A stretch of 64,000 bases of DNA from Noviherbaspirillum sp. UKPF54. Its GTDB lineage: Bacteria; Pseudomonadota; Gammaproteobacteria; Burkholderiales; Burkholderiaceae_D. Positions 26,421 through 34,792 of this stretch are shown here, one piece after another; the stretch's first letter is position 1; every line of letters starts with the position of its first letter. A model generated the notes under the pieces. The model worked only from the letters and a program-made list of their open reading frames with translations. It ran no database searches and was not told where the DNA came from. A program made the position numbers and the translations under genes. The stretch spans positions 2,108,001-2,172,000 of the forward strand of contig NZ_CP040128.1 in assembly GCF_007874125.1 (NCBI RefSeq), read 5' to 3'.

Positions 26421-26422
26421 CT

Positions 26423-26944
26423 TTATTTTTTCTTTTTAGGCGCCAGCACCATCACCATCTGGCGGCCCTCCATCTTTGGAAACTGCTCGACCTGGCCAAA
26501 CGGTTCCAAATCGGCCTTCAACCGCTCCAGCATGCGCATGCCGATATCTTGGTGCGCCATCTCACGACCGCGGAAGCGCAGCGTGATCTTAGTCTTATCG
26601 CCCTCTTCGAGGAACTTGGTCAAGTTGCGCAGCTTGATGTTGTAATCGCCGTCATCGGTACCCGGGCGGAATTTAACTTCCTTGACCTGGATAACCTTTT
26701 GCTTGAGCTTCGCTTCGTGGGCTTTCTTTTGCTCCTGATATTTGAACTTTCCATAGTCCATCAGGCGGCATACCGGCGGCTGCGCGGTAGGCGCGATTTC
26801 CACCAGATCCACGTTCGCTTCTTCCGCAAAGCGAAAGGCCTCAGCCAGACTCACGATACCAAGCGGTTCGTTATTGACCCCAGTTAAGCGCAATTCCGGC
26901 GCAGTAATTTCGCCGTTAATGCGATGCGACTTGTCCGTAGCTAT
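26423..26944 (-). CDS. infC: Translation initiation factor IF-3, AUA start
   Basis: Binds the 30S subunit and enforces correct start-codon and initiator-tRNA choice. 173 aa when started at the ATA at 26944: this restores the conserved N-terminus [21 protein letters not shown], has AAAGGAA with a 7 nt spacer, and gives the usual length. The first NTG in frame is the TTG at 26893, which would delete the conserved RINGEI stretch and lacks a ribosome site; a TGA closes the frame just upstream of the ATA. E. coli infC uses AUU and is repressed by IF-3 through it. C-terminal motifs [10 protein letters not shown] and FRGREMAHQ are intact. Confidence 0.93.
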   Translation of the reverse strand: MATDKSHRINGEITAPELRLTGVNNEPLGIVSLAEAFRFAEEANVDLVEIAPTAQPPVCRLMDYGKFKYQEQKKAHEAKLKQKVIQVKEVKFRPGTDDGDYNIKLRNLTKFLEEGDKTKITLRFRGREMAHQDIGMRMLERLKADLEPFGQVEQFPKMEGRQMVMVLAPKKKK

Positions 26945-27003
26945 TGCAGTTTCCTTTAAAAATCAAATAATTAAGCCGTGCTCTAGCGCTTTGGGCTTTC
27001 CCA

Positions 27004-28911
27004 TCAGGCTTTGGTGTCGACCTCGTTCCTGAGTCGTTCCACCAGCGCATCGACTGGCATTACACCCAGATCGACGTTGCCCCGCGCACGCACGGCCACT
27101 GTATTCGCATCCCGTTCCTTGTCGCCGATAACGACGATATAAGGCAGCTTCTGAACCGAATGCTCGCGTATTTTATAGGTTATTTTCTCATTACGCAAAT
27201 CGACAACCACCCTAAACCCTTGTTTTTTCAGGTTTTGTGCGACGTTTTGCGCATAATCAGCCTGCGCATCCGAGATATTCAGAATAGCGACTTGCACCGG
27301 CGCCAACCACAGCGGCATCGCGCCAGCATGGTTTTCGATCAGGATGCCGACGAAGCGTTCCATCGAGCCGACAATGGCTCGATGCAGCATGACCGGCACC
27401 TTACGCGTATTATCATCCGCAACATATTCGGCACCGAGGCGCCCCGGCATCGAGAAATCGACCTGCATGGTGCCCACCTGCCATGGGCGACCGAGCGAAT
27501 CCTTCAGGTGGTATTCGATCTTCGGGCCGTAGAATGCCCCCTCGCCCGGCAACTCCTCCCAAGCCACACCGCAAGCGCGTAACGCGGAGCGCAGCGTTTC
27601 TTCGGCACGATCCCAGGTTTCATCCGAGCCGATGCGGCTGTCGGGACGCAGCGCGATCTTGATCGAGATTTCGGTAAAGCCGAAATCCTTGTAGACCTGC
27701 ATTGCCTGCTGGTGGAAGTCAGTCACTTCACCCTGGATCTGCTCTTCGGTACAGAAGATGTGGCCGTCGTCCTGAGTAAAGCCGCGCACCCGCATGATCC
27801 CGTGCAACGCGCCGGAGGGTTCGTTGCGATGGCATTGGCCAAATTCGCCGTAACGGAGCGGCAGATCGCGGTAGCTGCGCAGGTCGGAATTGTAGATTTG
27901 CACGTGTCCCGGGCAATTCATCGGCTTCAAAGCGTAATTACGGCTCTCCGACTCGGTCACGAACATGTTTTCGCGATAGTTTTCCCAGTGTCCGGTCTTT
28001 TCCCACAACGTACGATCGAGAATTTGCGGCGCCTTTACTTCTTGGTAACCGTTTTCCTGATAGACGCGACGCATGTACTGCTCGACCTGCTGCCAGATGA
28101 CCCAACCTTTCGGATGCCAGAAAATCAGCCCCGGTGCTTCGTCCTGGAAATGGAACAGATCGAGCAGCTTGGCCAGCTTGCGGTGATCGCGCTTTTCCGC
28201 CTCTTCCAGCATATGCAGGTAAGCTTCCTGGTCCTCTTTCTTGGCCCAGGCGGTTCCATACACACGCTGCAACATTTCATTCTTGGAATCACCGCGCCAG
28301 TAAGCGCCGGCCAGCTTCATCAACTTGAAGACCTTCAGCTTGCCGGTAGACGGCACGTGCGGCCCCCGGCACAGATCGGTAAATTTCCCCTCGCTGTAAA
28401 GCGATACATCCTCGCCCTGCGGAATCGATTCGATGATCTCCGCCTTGTACGCTTCACCGATCGACTTGAAATAGGCAACCGCCTCATCGCGCGGCAATAC
28501 CTTGCGCATGACCGGCTCATCCTTTTTTGCAAGTTCGACCATCTTCTTCTCGATCGCCTGCAAATCCTCGGGCGTGAACGGGCGCTTATATGAAAAGTCA
28601 TAGTAAAAGCCGTTTTCGATCACTGGCCCAATGGTGACCTGCGCATCCGGGAACAACTCCTTGACCGCATACGCCAGCAAGTGGGCGGTCGAATGGCGAA
28701 TCACATCCAGCCCCTCCGGATCCTTATCTGTAACAATGGCCAGATCGGCATCGCGATCGATCAGATACGACGTATCGACCACCTTGCCATCCACCTTACC
28801 GGCCAAGGCCGCCTTGGAAAGACCGGTTCCGATGCTAGCGGCGACTTGCGCCACCGTGACCGGCGCATCGAATTGGCGTTGCGAACCATCTGGGAGTCGG
28901 ATTGATACCAT
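27004..28911 (-). CDS. thrS: Threonine-tRNA ligase
   Basis: Charges tRNA-Thr. 635 aa from the ATG at 28911, preferred over the ATG at 28923 because it has GGAGAG at the right spacing and gives [15 protein letters not shown]. Domains: TGS (1-62), the editing N2 domain (about 63-225, with [11 protein letters not shown] and the HxxxH type motif), the class II core with zinc ligands in [10 protein letters not shown], and the anticodon-binding domain (about 535-635). It is the first protein gene of the thrS-infC-rpmI-rplT-pheST-ihfA-merR operon and lies just after a leader ORF and terminator. Confidence 0.97.
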   Translation of the reverse strand: MVSIRLPDGSQRQFDAPVTVAQVAASIGTGLSKAALAGKVDGKVVDTSYLIDRDADLAIVTDKDPEGLDVIRHSTAHLLAYAVKELFPDAQVTIGPVIENGFYYDFSYKRPFTPEDLQAIEKKMVELAKKDEPVMRKVLPRDEAVAYFKSIGEAYKAEIIESIPQGEDVSLYSEGKFTDLCRGPHVPSTGKLKVFKLMKLAGAYWRGDSKNEMLQRVYGTAWAKKEDQEAYLHMLEEAEKRDHRKLAKLLDLFHFQDEAPGLIFWHPKGWVIWQQVEQYMRRVYQENGYQEVKAPQILDRTLWEKTGHWENYRENMFVTESESRNYALKPMNCPGHVQIYNSDLRSYRDLPLRYGEFGQCHRNEPSGALHGIMRVRGFTQDDGHIFCTEEQIQGEVTDFHQQAMQVYKDFGFTEISIKIALRPDSRIGSDETWDRAEETLRSALRACGVAWEELPGEGAFYGPKIEYHLKDSLGRPWQVGTMQVDFSMPGRLGAEYVADDNTRKVPVMLHRAIVGSMERFVGILIENHAGAMPLWLAPVQVAILNISDAQADYAQNVAQNLKKQGFRVVVDLRNEKITYKIREHSVQKLPYIVVIGDKERDANTVAVRARGNVDLGVMPVDALVERLRNEVDTKA

Positions 28912-28973
28912 TTTGCTCTCCATGTCAGCGGGAGGATGAACGGACTAGATAAATGCGAAGAAATCTGTAGACG

Positions 28974-29003
28974 AAAAAAAACGCGGACCAGCCGCGCTTT
29001 TTC
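28974..29003 (-). terminator. Intrinsic terminator / candidate thrS attenuator
   Basis: Minus-strand CGCGG-CTGGT-CCGCG followed by eight T, extended by A-T pairs beyond one mismatch. It lies between the Thr-rich leader ORF and thrS, 60 nt before the thrS start. The A-rich 5' flank GAAAAAG (28997-29003) can instead pair with CTTTTTC (29023-29029), a 7 bp alternative stem that would disturb the terminator. Confidence 0.75.
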
Positions 29004-29036
29004 TCTGTATTTTTGAAATGACGAAAAAGTCTCCGA

Positions 29037-29081
29037 CTAGCGCCGTACTAAAACCTTTACGGTTGTAGTTCGCGGTGTCAT
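29037..29081 (-). CDS. Thr-rich leader peptide upstream of thrS
   Basis: 14-codon ORF from ATG 29081 to TAG 29037, product MTPRTTTVKVLVRR. Four of 14 codons are Thr, three of them consecutive (ACT ACA ACC). An AAAGG lies 10 nt before the ATG. It follows tRNA-Val by 37 nt and precedes a strong terminator and then thrS, the order expected for transcription attenuation by Thr-tRNA supply. The codon run and placement make chance less likely, but expression is unproven. Confidence 0.6.
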   Translation of the reverse strand: MTPRTTTVKVLVRR

Positions 29082-29118
29082 AACCGAAATGCCTTTCTCG
29101 CTCTTACAAAATATTCGT

Positions 29119-29195
29119 TGGTAGGCTCGATTGGACTCGAACCAACGACCCCTACCATGTCAAGGTAGTGCTCTAACCAGCTGAGCTACGAGCCT
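29119..29195 (-). tRNA. tRNA-Val(GAC)
   Basis: 77 nt with encoded CCA. Acceptor AGGCTCG/CGAGCCT; D arm GCTC...GAGC; anticodon stem CTACC/GGTAG with loop TTGACAT, anticodon GAC; T arm GTTCGAGTC. Reads GUC and GUU. No terminator stands between it and the thrS leader ORF, so the two may share a transcript. Confidence 0.96.
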
Positions 29196-29206
29196 AAAGA
29201 AGCGAA

Positions 29207-29212
29207 ATTATA
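29207..29212 (-). promoter_or_regulatory. -10 box of tRNA-Val promoter
   Basis: Perfect TATAAT on the minus strand, 12 bp before the tRNA 5' end, the same spacing as at tRNA-Pro. No consensus -35 is visible. It could also be the promoter of the thrS leader transcript. Confidence 0.6.
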
Positions 29213-29246
29213 ACGGCAGTTTTTCATTTGCGCTAGTGTCTTGTTT

Positions 29247-29259
29247 GAAACCAGGTTTC
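29247..29259. repeat. Inverted repeat upstream of CDF gene
   Basis: GAAACC-A-GGTTTC, perfect arms with a 1 nt centre, nested inside GTTTGA/TCAAAC (29243-29248 and 29266-29271). It lies in the divergent region between tRNA-Val and the cation transporter gene and could be a regulator site. Confidence 0.4.
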
Positions 29260-29386
29260 GCCTGATCAAACCTCGCGCCAAAAGAAGAGCCAGCCGATAT
29301 TAGGCCAAGAGATGATCCATTTGGAAATAGCAGCATTCGCAAAACATTGGTACATTCCCTCCCTTCCGCCTGCATGCGATACAAAT

Positions 29387-30319
29387 ATGTATATGAAAAC
29401 CCGCGACGCATCTTCCAGCCACCTGCATGCACATCGTGCGGGCGATGCATCACATCACCATTTCACTGAAGGTCGCCGGCAAAGCATACTGGGATGGGCG
29501 GTGCTGCTGACGCTCGGCTTCGCACTGGTCGAAGCACTTGCCGGATTCTGGTCCAATTCGCTCGCACTTCTTTCCGATGCCGGACATATGGTGACGGATG
29601 CGAGCGCGCTGGGCTTGGCGCTGCTTGCGCAAATCATCGCAAAGCGCCCGCCATCAGCGAAACACTCATTCGGGTTCGGACGCGCAGAAGCGCTGGCTGC
29701 CTTCATCAATGCGCTTGCCATGCTGGCAGTGGTCGGCTGGATCGCCTTCGAAGCGATCCAGCGCTTCTCCAAGCCGGTGCAGGTAAAGGGTGAAGCCGTG
29801 TTCGCAGTCGCCCTGGTCGGGCTGGCGATCAATGTGGTCGTTGCATGGGTACTGTCGCATGACCGCAATAGCGTCAATACCAAGGCGGCGCTGGTACACG
29901 TGCTAGGCGACTTGCTCGGGTCTGTGGCTGCTCTGGCTGCCGGCGCCGTCATTTATTTCACCGGATGGCTGCAAATCGACCCACTGCTTTCGCTCCTGGT
30001 TTCGGCGTTGATCTTGAAATCGACGTTCAGCGTGCTGCGCGAGTCCTATCATTTCCTGATGGAGGGCGTCCCGCACCACATCGATTACCTGCAGGTTGGC
30101 GAAGACCTGGCTGCGGTAAGCGGAGTGCTGTCAGTCCACGACCTGCACGTCTGGGAAATGACGCCAGGTCAACCTGCGCTGATCGGCCATGTCGAAATCA
30201 CAAGAATGGATGACTGGCCTGACACACTGCGCGCCATCAAAACCATGCTGCTGGAAAAATACGGTATCGATCATGTGACCTTGCAGGCGGAATTGCCGTC
30301 AATGGCCGAAGGCGATTGA
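29387..30319 (+). CDS. CDF-family cation efflux transporter
   Basis: Inner-membrane proton antiporter exporting Zn2+ or related divalent cations, ZitB/CzcD-like. About 310 aa with a His-rich N-terminus (HLHAHRAGDASHHHF), six membrane helices, and both metal-site motifs: HMVTD in helix II (SDAGHMVTDAS) and HVLGD in helix V (LVHVLGDLLGS). The C-terminal cytoplasmic domain (about 215-310; VHDLHVWEMTPGQPALIGHVEI) is complete. Start is uncertain: ATG 29387 or 29393; an earlier in-frame start at 29312 adds unconserved residues, and no ribosome site is strong. It is convergent with relA, 6 nt apart. Confidence 0.92.
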   Translation: MYMKTRDASSSHLHAHRAGDASHHHFTEGRRQSILGWAVLLTLGFALVEALAGFWSNSLALLSDAGHMVTDASALGLALLAQIIAKRPPSAKHSFGFGRAEALAAFINALAMLAVVGWIAFEAIQRFSKPVQVKGEAVFAVALVGLAINVVVAWVLSHDRNSVNTKAALVHVLGDLLGSVAALAAGAVIYFTGWLQIDPLLSLLVSALILKSTFSVLRESYHFLMEGVPHHIDYLQVGEDLAAVSGVLSVHDLHVWEMTPGQPALIGHVEITRMDDWPDTLRAIKTMLLEKYGIDHVTLQAELPSMAEGD

Positions 30320-30325
30320 TTCTCG

Positions 30326-32587
30326 TTACTGTCGCTCTGCGTCGATCACGCCGGACACATCGCGAATGATCGACAATGCTTTCTGCAATTGGGCGGTGGA
30401 AGAAATTTCCGCTGTAAACTCCATCTTCGCCTGCCCCTTGGCGCTGTGAGTACTGACGCCAATCACGTTAATTTTTTCGCGCGATAATATTTCCGAGATA
30501 TCGCGCAGCAGGCCTTGGCGATCGTTCGCCAGAATAAAGATATCCACCGGATAAACGGTGTCCTTACCTGACTCGCCCCAGGTGGTCTGGATGACGCGCT
30601 CCAGCGCATTCTTGCGCATCTGCGCCAAGTTCTTGCAGGAGGCGCGATGGATGGACACCCCCTTGCCGCGTGTGACAAACCCGACGATATCGTCCGGCGG
30701 CGCAGGCTTGCAGCAGCGCGCAAGCTGCGTCATTAACCCCTCGGTACCGACCACCAACACACCAGATTTGGCACCCTGCGTGACACTGGACGCACGGCTT
30801 TTGTTCAGCTGCAGAGCGTCTTCCGGCTGCGCGTTTTTCGCCGCGCTCTTTTGCTCGTCGTCTGCATGCAACTCCTGCTCGATATTGCGCAGGCTGAATT
30901 CTTCCTTGCCGACCGCAAGGAACAAATCGTCGACCTTTGAAAAGCCGAGTCGATGCGCCAACTCCTCCAGGTTGATCGCGGTCCTACCCTCGCGCTGCAA
31001 CGTCTTTTCAACCAGGGCGCGGCCGTGCGAAAGGGTTTCCTCCTGTTCGATCGCATTGAACCAGGCGCGCACCTTGGAGCGCGTGCGTGGGCTGGCGACA
31101 TAACCCGGGCTGAGCCAGTCGCGCGATGGCCCCAAGGCGGCCGAGGCGCCGCCTCTTGCGGTAATGATCTCGACCGTCTGGCCACTCTTCAACGGCGTAT
31201 TCAACGGCACCATCGCGCCGTCCAACCGTGCGCCACGGCAGCGGTGCCCGACGTCGGTATGCAGGTGGTAGGCGAAATCGATGGGCGTGGCGCCATGCGG
31301 CAATTCGATCACGCGCGCCTGCGGCGTCAGTACATAGATGTGGTCGTCAAGCGATGTGGATTTGAGCTTTTCGACCCATTCACGCTGAACCTCCTGCCCC
31401 ACGACGGCATCGGCAACCTCGGTCTTCCACGCCAGCAACTGGCGCAGCCAGGCGATCTTTTCATCGTATTTTTGCGCGGCGAAATTGGACCCGCCCGATT
31501 CCTTGTAACGCCAGTGAGCCGCCACTCCGTATTCTGCGAAGCGGTGCATTTCCTGGGTGCGGATCTGCACCTCGATCGCGCGGCCGTCTTCGGCGATCAC
31601 CACCGTATGCAGGGACTGGTAACCATTGGGCTTGGGGCGCGAAATGTAATCGTCGAACTCTTCCGGAATCGGTGTCCAGATGTTGTGCACCAGACCAAGC
31701 ACCGTGTAACAGGCTTTCACGTCATCCACGATGACGCGGAATGCGCGCACGTCGTACAGCTCGGAAAAGTCGAGCGACTTGCCGCGCATCTTGTTCCAGA
31801 TACTGTAGATATGCTTGGGGCGCCCGCTGACCTCGGCCTTGATGCCGGCTGCCGCCAGTTCCGACTTCAGGCGCGCAATCGCTGCCTCGACAAAGCTTTC
31901 ACGCTCGATGCGCTTTTCTTCCAGCATCCGGGCGATGCGCTTGTAAGTCGCCGGCTCCAGAAAACGAAATGCCAAGTCTTCCAGCTCCCACTTCAGCTGC
32001 CAGATGCCGAGGCGGTTCGCCAGCGGCGCGTACAAGTCCAGGGTTTCTCGCGCATACTGATGCGTCTGGTCGGTCTCAAGCTTGAGTTCCGCGAAGTATC
32101 GCAAGGTTGTTACGCGTGAAGCCAGACGCACCAGAACGACGCGCATGTCAGATGCCATCGACAACAGCATCTTGCGCAGCGTCTCGAGCTGCTCGGCCGC
32201 CTGCTGAGATGCATTCTTCCCGCGGCCGACCTCCTTCTGCCCGAAGGTTTGCTCATGCAGGCGCATCATCTGGCGGATGCCGTTTACCAGATCGGCAATC
32301 TCTTTGCCGAACCGGGTTTCGATGCCGCTTGCCGATGCGGGGTGAAGCACCGGCAGCTCCGCCAGCAAGCCGGCAATACGGGTATCGGCATCGGTATTGA
32401 GCTGCGCCAGCGTCGTTGCCACGCCTTGCGCGAAGGCGAAGGCATCCTGTCCCGTGCTTACCTGCTTGCCGCTATAGAACGGCTCGATAAAACCAAGGGC
32501 ATCGAGCACGCGCGCACCATCCTCGGCCGTCAGGCCGGAAGACAGTTGCGCCTGTGCGTCGCTTCGTGTCGCAGCGATAGAAACCAT
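30326..32587 (-). CDS. relA: (p)ppGpp synthetase RelA
   Basis: Ribosome-associated synthetase of the stringent response. 753 aa. The N-terminal hydrolase-like region lacks an HD pair (RFGKEIADLVNGIRQMMRLHE), and the synthetase domain has the acidic EFDD motif (EEFDDYISRPKPNGYQSLHT) typical of monofunctional RelA, not the RxKD of SpoT/Rel. TGS (about 400-460, VYVLTPQ-like YVLTPQARVIELPHGATPIDFAYH) and a C-terminal ACT domain (ILANDRQGLLRDISEIL) follow. The ATG at 32587 overlaps the ridA stop as TAATG, so translation is coupled; the longer frame to 32629 runs into ridA. Confidence 0.96.
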   Translation of the reverse strand: MVSIAATRSDAQAQLSSGLTAEDGARVLDALGFIEPFYSGKQVSTGQDAFAFAQGVATTLAQLNTDADTRIAGLLAELPVLHPASASGIETRFGKEIADLVNGIRQMMRLHEQTFGQKEVGRGKNASQQAAEQLETLRKMLLSMASDMRVVLVRLASRVTTLRYFAELKLETDQTHQYARETLDLYAPLANRLGIWQLKWELEDLAFRFLEPATYKRIARMLEEKRIERESFVEAAIARLKSELAAAGIKAEVSGRPKHIYSIWNKMRGKSLDFSELYDVRAFRVIVDDVKACYTVLGLVHNIWTPIPEEFDDYISRPKPNGYQSLHTVVIAEDGRAIEVQIRTQEMHRFAEYGVAAHWRYKESGGSNFAAQKYDEKIAWLRQLLAWKTEVADAVVGQEVQREWVEKLKSTSLDDHIYVLTPQARVIELPHGATPIDFAYHLHTDVGHRCRGARLDGAMVPLNTPLKSGQTVEIITARGGASAALGPSRDWLSPGYVASPRTRSKVRAWFNAIEQEETLSHGRALVEKTLQREGRTAINLEELAHRLGFSKVDDLFLAVGKEEFSLRNIEQELHADDEQKSAAKNAQPEDALQLNKSRASSVTQGAKSGVLVVGTEGLMTQLARCCKPAPPDDIVGFVTRGKGVSIHRASCKNLAQMRKNALERVIQTTWGESGKDTVYPVDIFILANDRQGLLRDISEILSREKINVIGVSTHSAKGQAKMEFTAEISSTAQLQKALSIIRDVSGVIDAERQ

Positions 32588-32940
32588 TACTCTGCTTGTG
32601 CCGCAGTGACGACCATTTCGACCAGCCATTCCGGCTTTGCGAGCTTGGCCTCGACGGTGGCGCGGGGCGGAGAATTACCTTCCGCCACCCACTCGTTCCA
32701 CACTGCATTCATTTCCGAAAAATTCTTCAGGTCGGACAGGAATATCTGGCACATCAGGATGCGCGACTTATCGCTGCCGGCCTCTGCCAACAGGCGATCG
32801 ATATGACCGAGCACCTCGCGTGTCTGACCCGTAATATCCTGGCCGACATCCTCCGCGATCTGGCCGGCGAGGTAGACCGTGCCGTTGTGGATCGCTACTT
32901 CAGACAGCGTTTTCCCGACGTGCAAACGCTTGATTTCCAT
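32587..32940 (-). CDS. RidA/YjgF-family protein
   Basis: 117 aa, trimeric chorismate-mutase-like fold; members deaminate reactive enamines/imines released by PLP enzymes. The catalytic-pocket Arg is in NSPPRATVEAKLAKPEWLVEMVVTAA, with the closing Glu. The ATG at 32940 follows GAGAG; a GTG three codons earlier is possible. It belongs to the subgroup with HVGKTLSEVAIHNGTVYLAGQIAED rather than the classical RidA N-terminus, so the substrate may differ. It lies 13 nt after an alpha/beta hydrolase and overlaps relA by one base. Confidence 0.9.
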   Translation of the reverse strand: MEIKRLHVGKTLSEVAIHNGTVYLAGQIAEDVGQDITGQTREVLGHIDRLLAEAGSDKSRILMCQIFLSDLKNFSEMNAVWNEWVAEGNSPPRATVEAKLAKPEWLVEMVVTAAQAE

Positions 32941-32953
32941 GCTACTCACTCTC

Positions 32954-33820
32954 TTATCCCAGCAAGAATTCTTTCACAATATCGATTTGGTCCGCATGCA
33001 TGAAAGTCGGCGCATGACCCACTCCCGGCAATTCGACCAGCTTTGCCTTCGGCCCGCGCATCGTCATCGCCTGCGCCGCCTCTGCCGTCACCAGGTCCGA
33101 CTCCACCCCTCGCACCAACAAGGTCGGACAGGCAATCGCGTCGTAGGCCAGCCACATCATCTTTTCCGCCTGCTGCGCGCTTTCCGGCGTGACGGCCTTG
33201 AACGGAATGGCCAGGCGCAGATCGTAGTGGCGAATCCAATGTCCGTCCCGATCCTGGCGCAAGACATCCGTGGCCAGTTTGCGCCACTCGTCATCGCTAT
33301 GCGGACCAAACGGCCGGATCAGTTCCTCGATACCGCGCACCGCTTCCTCAAATGTCGGATAGCGCAGCTCCTGGCCGATATATTCTCCGATGCGCTGCAG
33401 CGCGGCGGGATTCAACGCCGGACCAACATCGTTCAGCACCAGCTTGCGGACCGGATTATCCGGCAAGGAAGCCAGCCCCATGCCGATCAATCCGCCCATC
33501 GACGTGCCGAACCAGTGCACGACATCCGCATCCAGGCGCGCCAGCAATGTCACCATGTCGCTCACATACTGCGGCACCTGGTAGTGCTGCGGGTCGCGCA
33601 ACCAGTCGGACCGACCGCGGCCGACGACATCGGGGCAGACGACGCGATATTCATCGCACAAGGCGCGCGCCAGATTGTCAAAATCATCCGACACGCGCGT
33701 AACGCCGTGTACGCAAACAAGCACCTTCGAGTTGGCGGGATCGCCCCATTCCTTGTAGGCCATCTTGTGCAGGCCGGTCGGGGACAGGCATTGAACGGTG
33801 TGCAGGCGAGCTTGACTCAT
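32954..33820 (-). CDS. Alpha/beta-fold hydrolase
   Basis: 288 aa, no signal peptide. Oxyanion region VCVHGVTRVSDDFDNLA, nucleophile elbow GTSMGG, acid probably in LLVRGVESDLV, and catalytic His in LPGVGHAPTF. Sequence type is the broad hydrolase class that includes C-C hydrolases and esterases; the substrate cannot be predicted. It leads the hydrolase-ridA-relA operon and is divergent from 3-hydroxybutyrate dehydrogenase. Confidence 0.88.
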   Translation of the reverse strand: MSQARLHTVQCLSPTGLHKMAYKEWGDPANSKVLVCVHGVTRVSDDFDNLARALCDEYRVVCPDVVGRGRSDWLRDPQHYQVPQYVSDMVTLLARLDADVVHWFGTSMGGLIGMGLASLPDNPVRKLVLNDVGPALNPAALQRIGEYIGQELRYPTFEEAVRGIEELIRPFGPHSDDEWRKLATDVLRQDRDGHWIRHYDLRLAIPFKAVTPESAQQAEKMMWLAYDAIACPTLLVRGVESDLVTAEAAQAMTMRGPKAKLVELPGVGHAPTFMHADQIDIVKEFLLG

Positions 33821-33922
33821 TTTGTCGGATATCCGGTTGTCATTCTCGCATTTTACTGTTCGTTCCGCTTAAAATCTTGTTTAACTTCTTCGCAGTTCAA
33901 TATTTCATTCGCAGAGGACATC

Positions 33923-34705
33923 ATGCATAAAGGGAAGACCGCACTCGTCACCGGCTCCACTTCAGGTATCGGACTTGGCATTGCCAAAGCATTCGCTGCG
34001 CAAGGCGCGAATATCGTCTTCAACGGCTTCGGCGACATGAAGGAAATCGACGCTATCCAGGCGCAAGTGAAGGAGCAATTCAAGGTCAAGACCGCATATC
34101 ACAATGCCGACATGTCGAAACCGGCGGAAATCGAAGCAATGATGCGCTTTGCTGCTGAACAATTCGGCGCCGTCGATATCCTGGTGAACAATGCCGGCAT
34201 CCAGTACGTCGCCAATGTCGAGGATTTTCCGATCGAAAAATGGGACGCGATCATCGCGATCAATCTCAGCTCCGCCTTTCATACCACGCGCCTGGCGCTA
34301 CCGGCGATGAAAACGCGCAACTGGGGACGCATCATCAATATCGCATCGGTCCACGGCCTGGTCGGCTCTGCGCAAAAGTCGGCATACGTAGCGGCCAAGC
34401 ACGGCATCGTCGGCTTGACCAAGGTAACGGCGCTGGAAAATGCCCATACCGGCATTACATGCAATGCGATCTGCCCGGGCTGGGTACTGACGCCGCTGGT
34501 GCAAAAGCAGGTCGATGCCCGGGCAGAACAACAAGGGGTTTCGAATGAGGAAGCCAAGAAAGGCCTGCTTTCCGAGAAACAGCCGTCCGGCGAGTTCGTC
34601 ACCCCGGAACAACTAGGCGAACTCGCTGTCTTCCTGAGCAGCGATGCCGCAAGCCAGGTCCGCGGCGTCGCATGGAACATGGATGGCGGCTGGGTAGCAC
34701 AGTAA
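33923..34705 (+). CDS. D-3-hydroxybutyrate dehydrogenase
   Basis: NAD-dependent SDR interconverting D-3-hydroxybutyrate and acetoacetate. 260 aa from the ATG at 33923, which follows GAGGA; the frame is open far upstream but those residues are antisense to the hydrolase. Motifs: TGSTSGIGLGIA (cofactor), NNAGIQYVA, and the Ser-Tyr-Lys triad in IASVHGLVGSAQKSAYVAAKHG. The segment NAICPGWVLTPLVQKQVDARA is characteristic of this enzyme. It would use the monomer released by the oligomer hydrolase at 16.9 kb and feed the CoA-transferase at 36.3 kb. Confidence 0.94.
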   Translation: MHKGKTALVTGSTSGIGLGIAKAFAAQGANIVFNGFGDMKEIDAIQAQVKEQFKVKTAYHNADMSKPAEIEAMMRFAAEQFGAVDILVNNAGIQYVANVEDFPIEKWDAIIAINLSSAFHTTRLALPAMKTRNWGRIINIASVHGLVGSAQKSAYVAAKHGIVGLTKVTALENAHTGITCNAICPGWVLTPLVQKQVDARAEQQGVSNEEAKKGLLSEKQPSGEFVTPEQLGELAVFLSSDAASQVRGVAWNMDGGWVAQ

Positions 34706-34792
34706 GCCCGCGACGGAGCGTTATCTGCCATTTGCAATGCCGTTTGCCGGCCTGCAGCCGTCGCTGTAGCGAAAGCCCGAACGGAACAGCGA

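Noticed and set aside
28911..28923. Upstream ATG of thrS at 28923
   Set aside because: The ATG at 28911 has GGAGAG at correct spacing and gives the conserved N-terminus; the upstream codon overlaps that ribosome site.
30326..32587. Bifunctional Rel/SpoT enzyme
   Set aside because: The hydrolase HD residues are missing and the synthetase carries EFDD, which marks monofunctional RelA.
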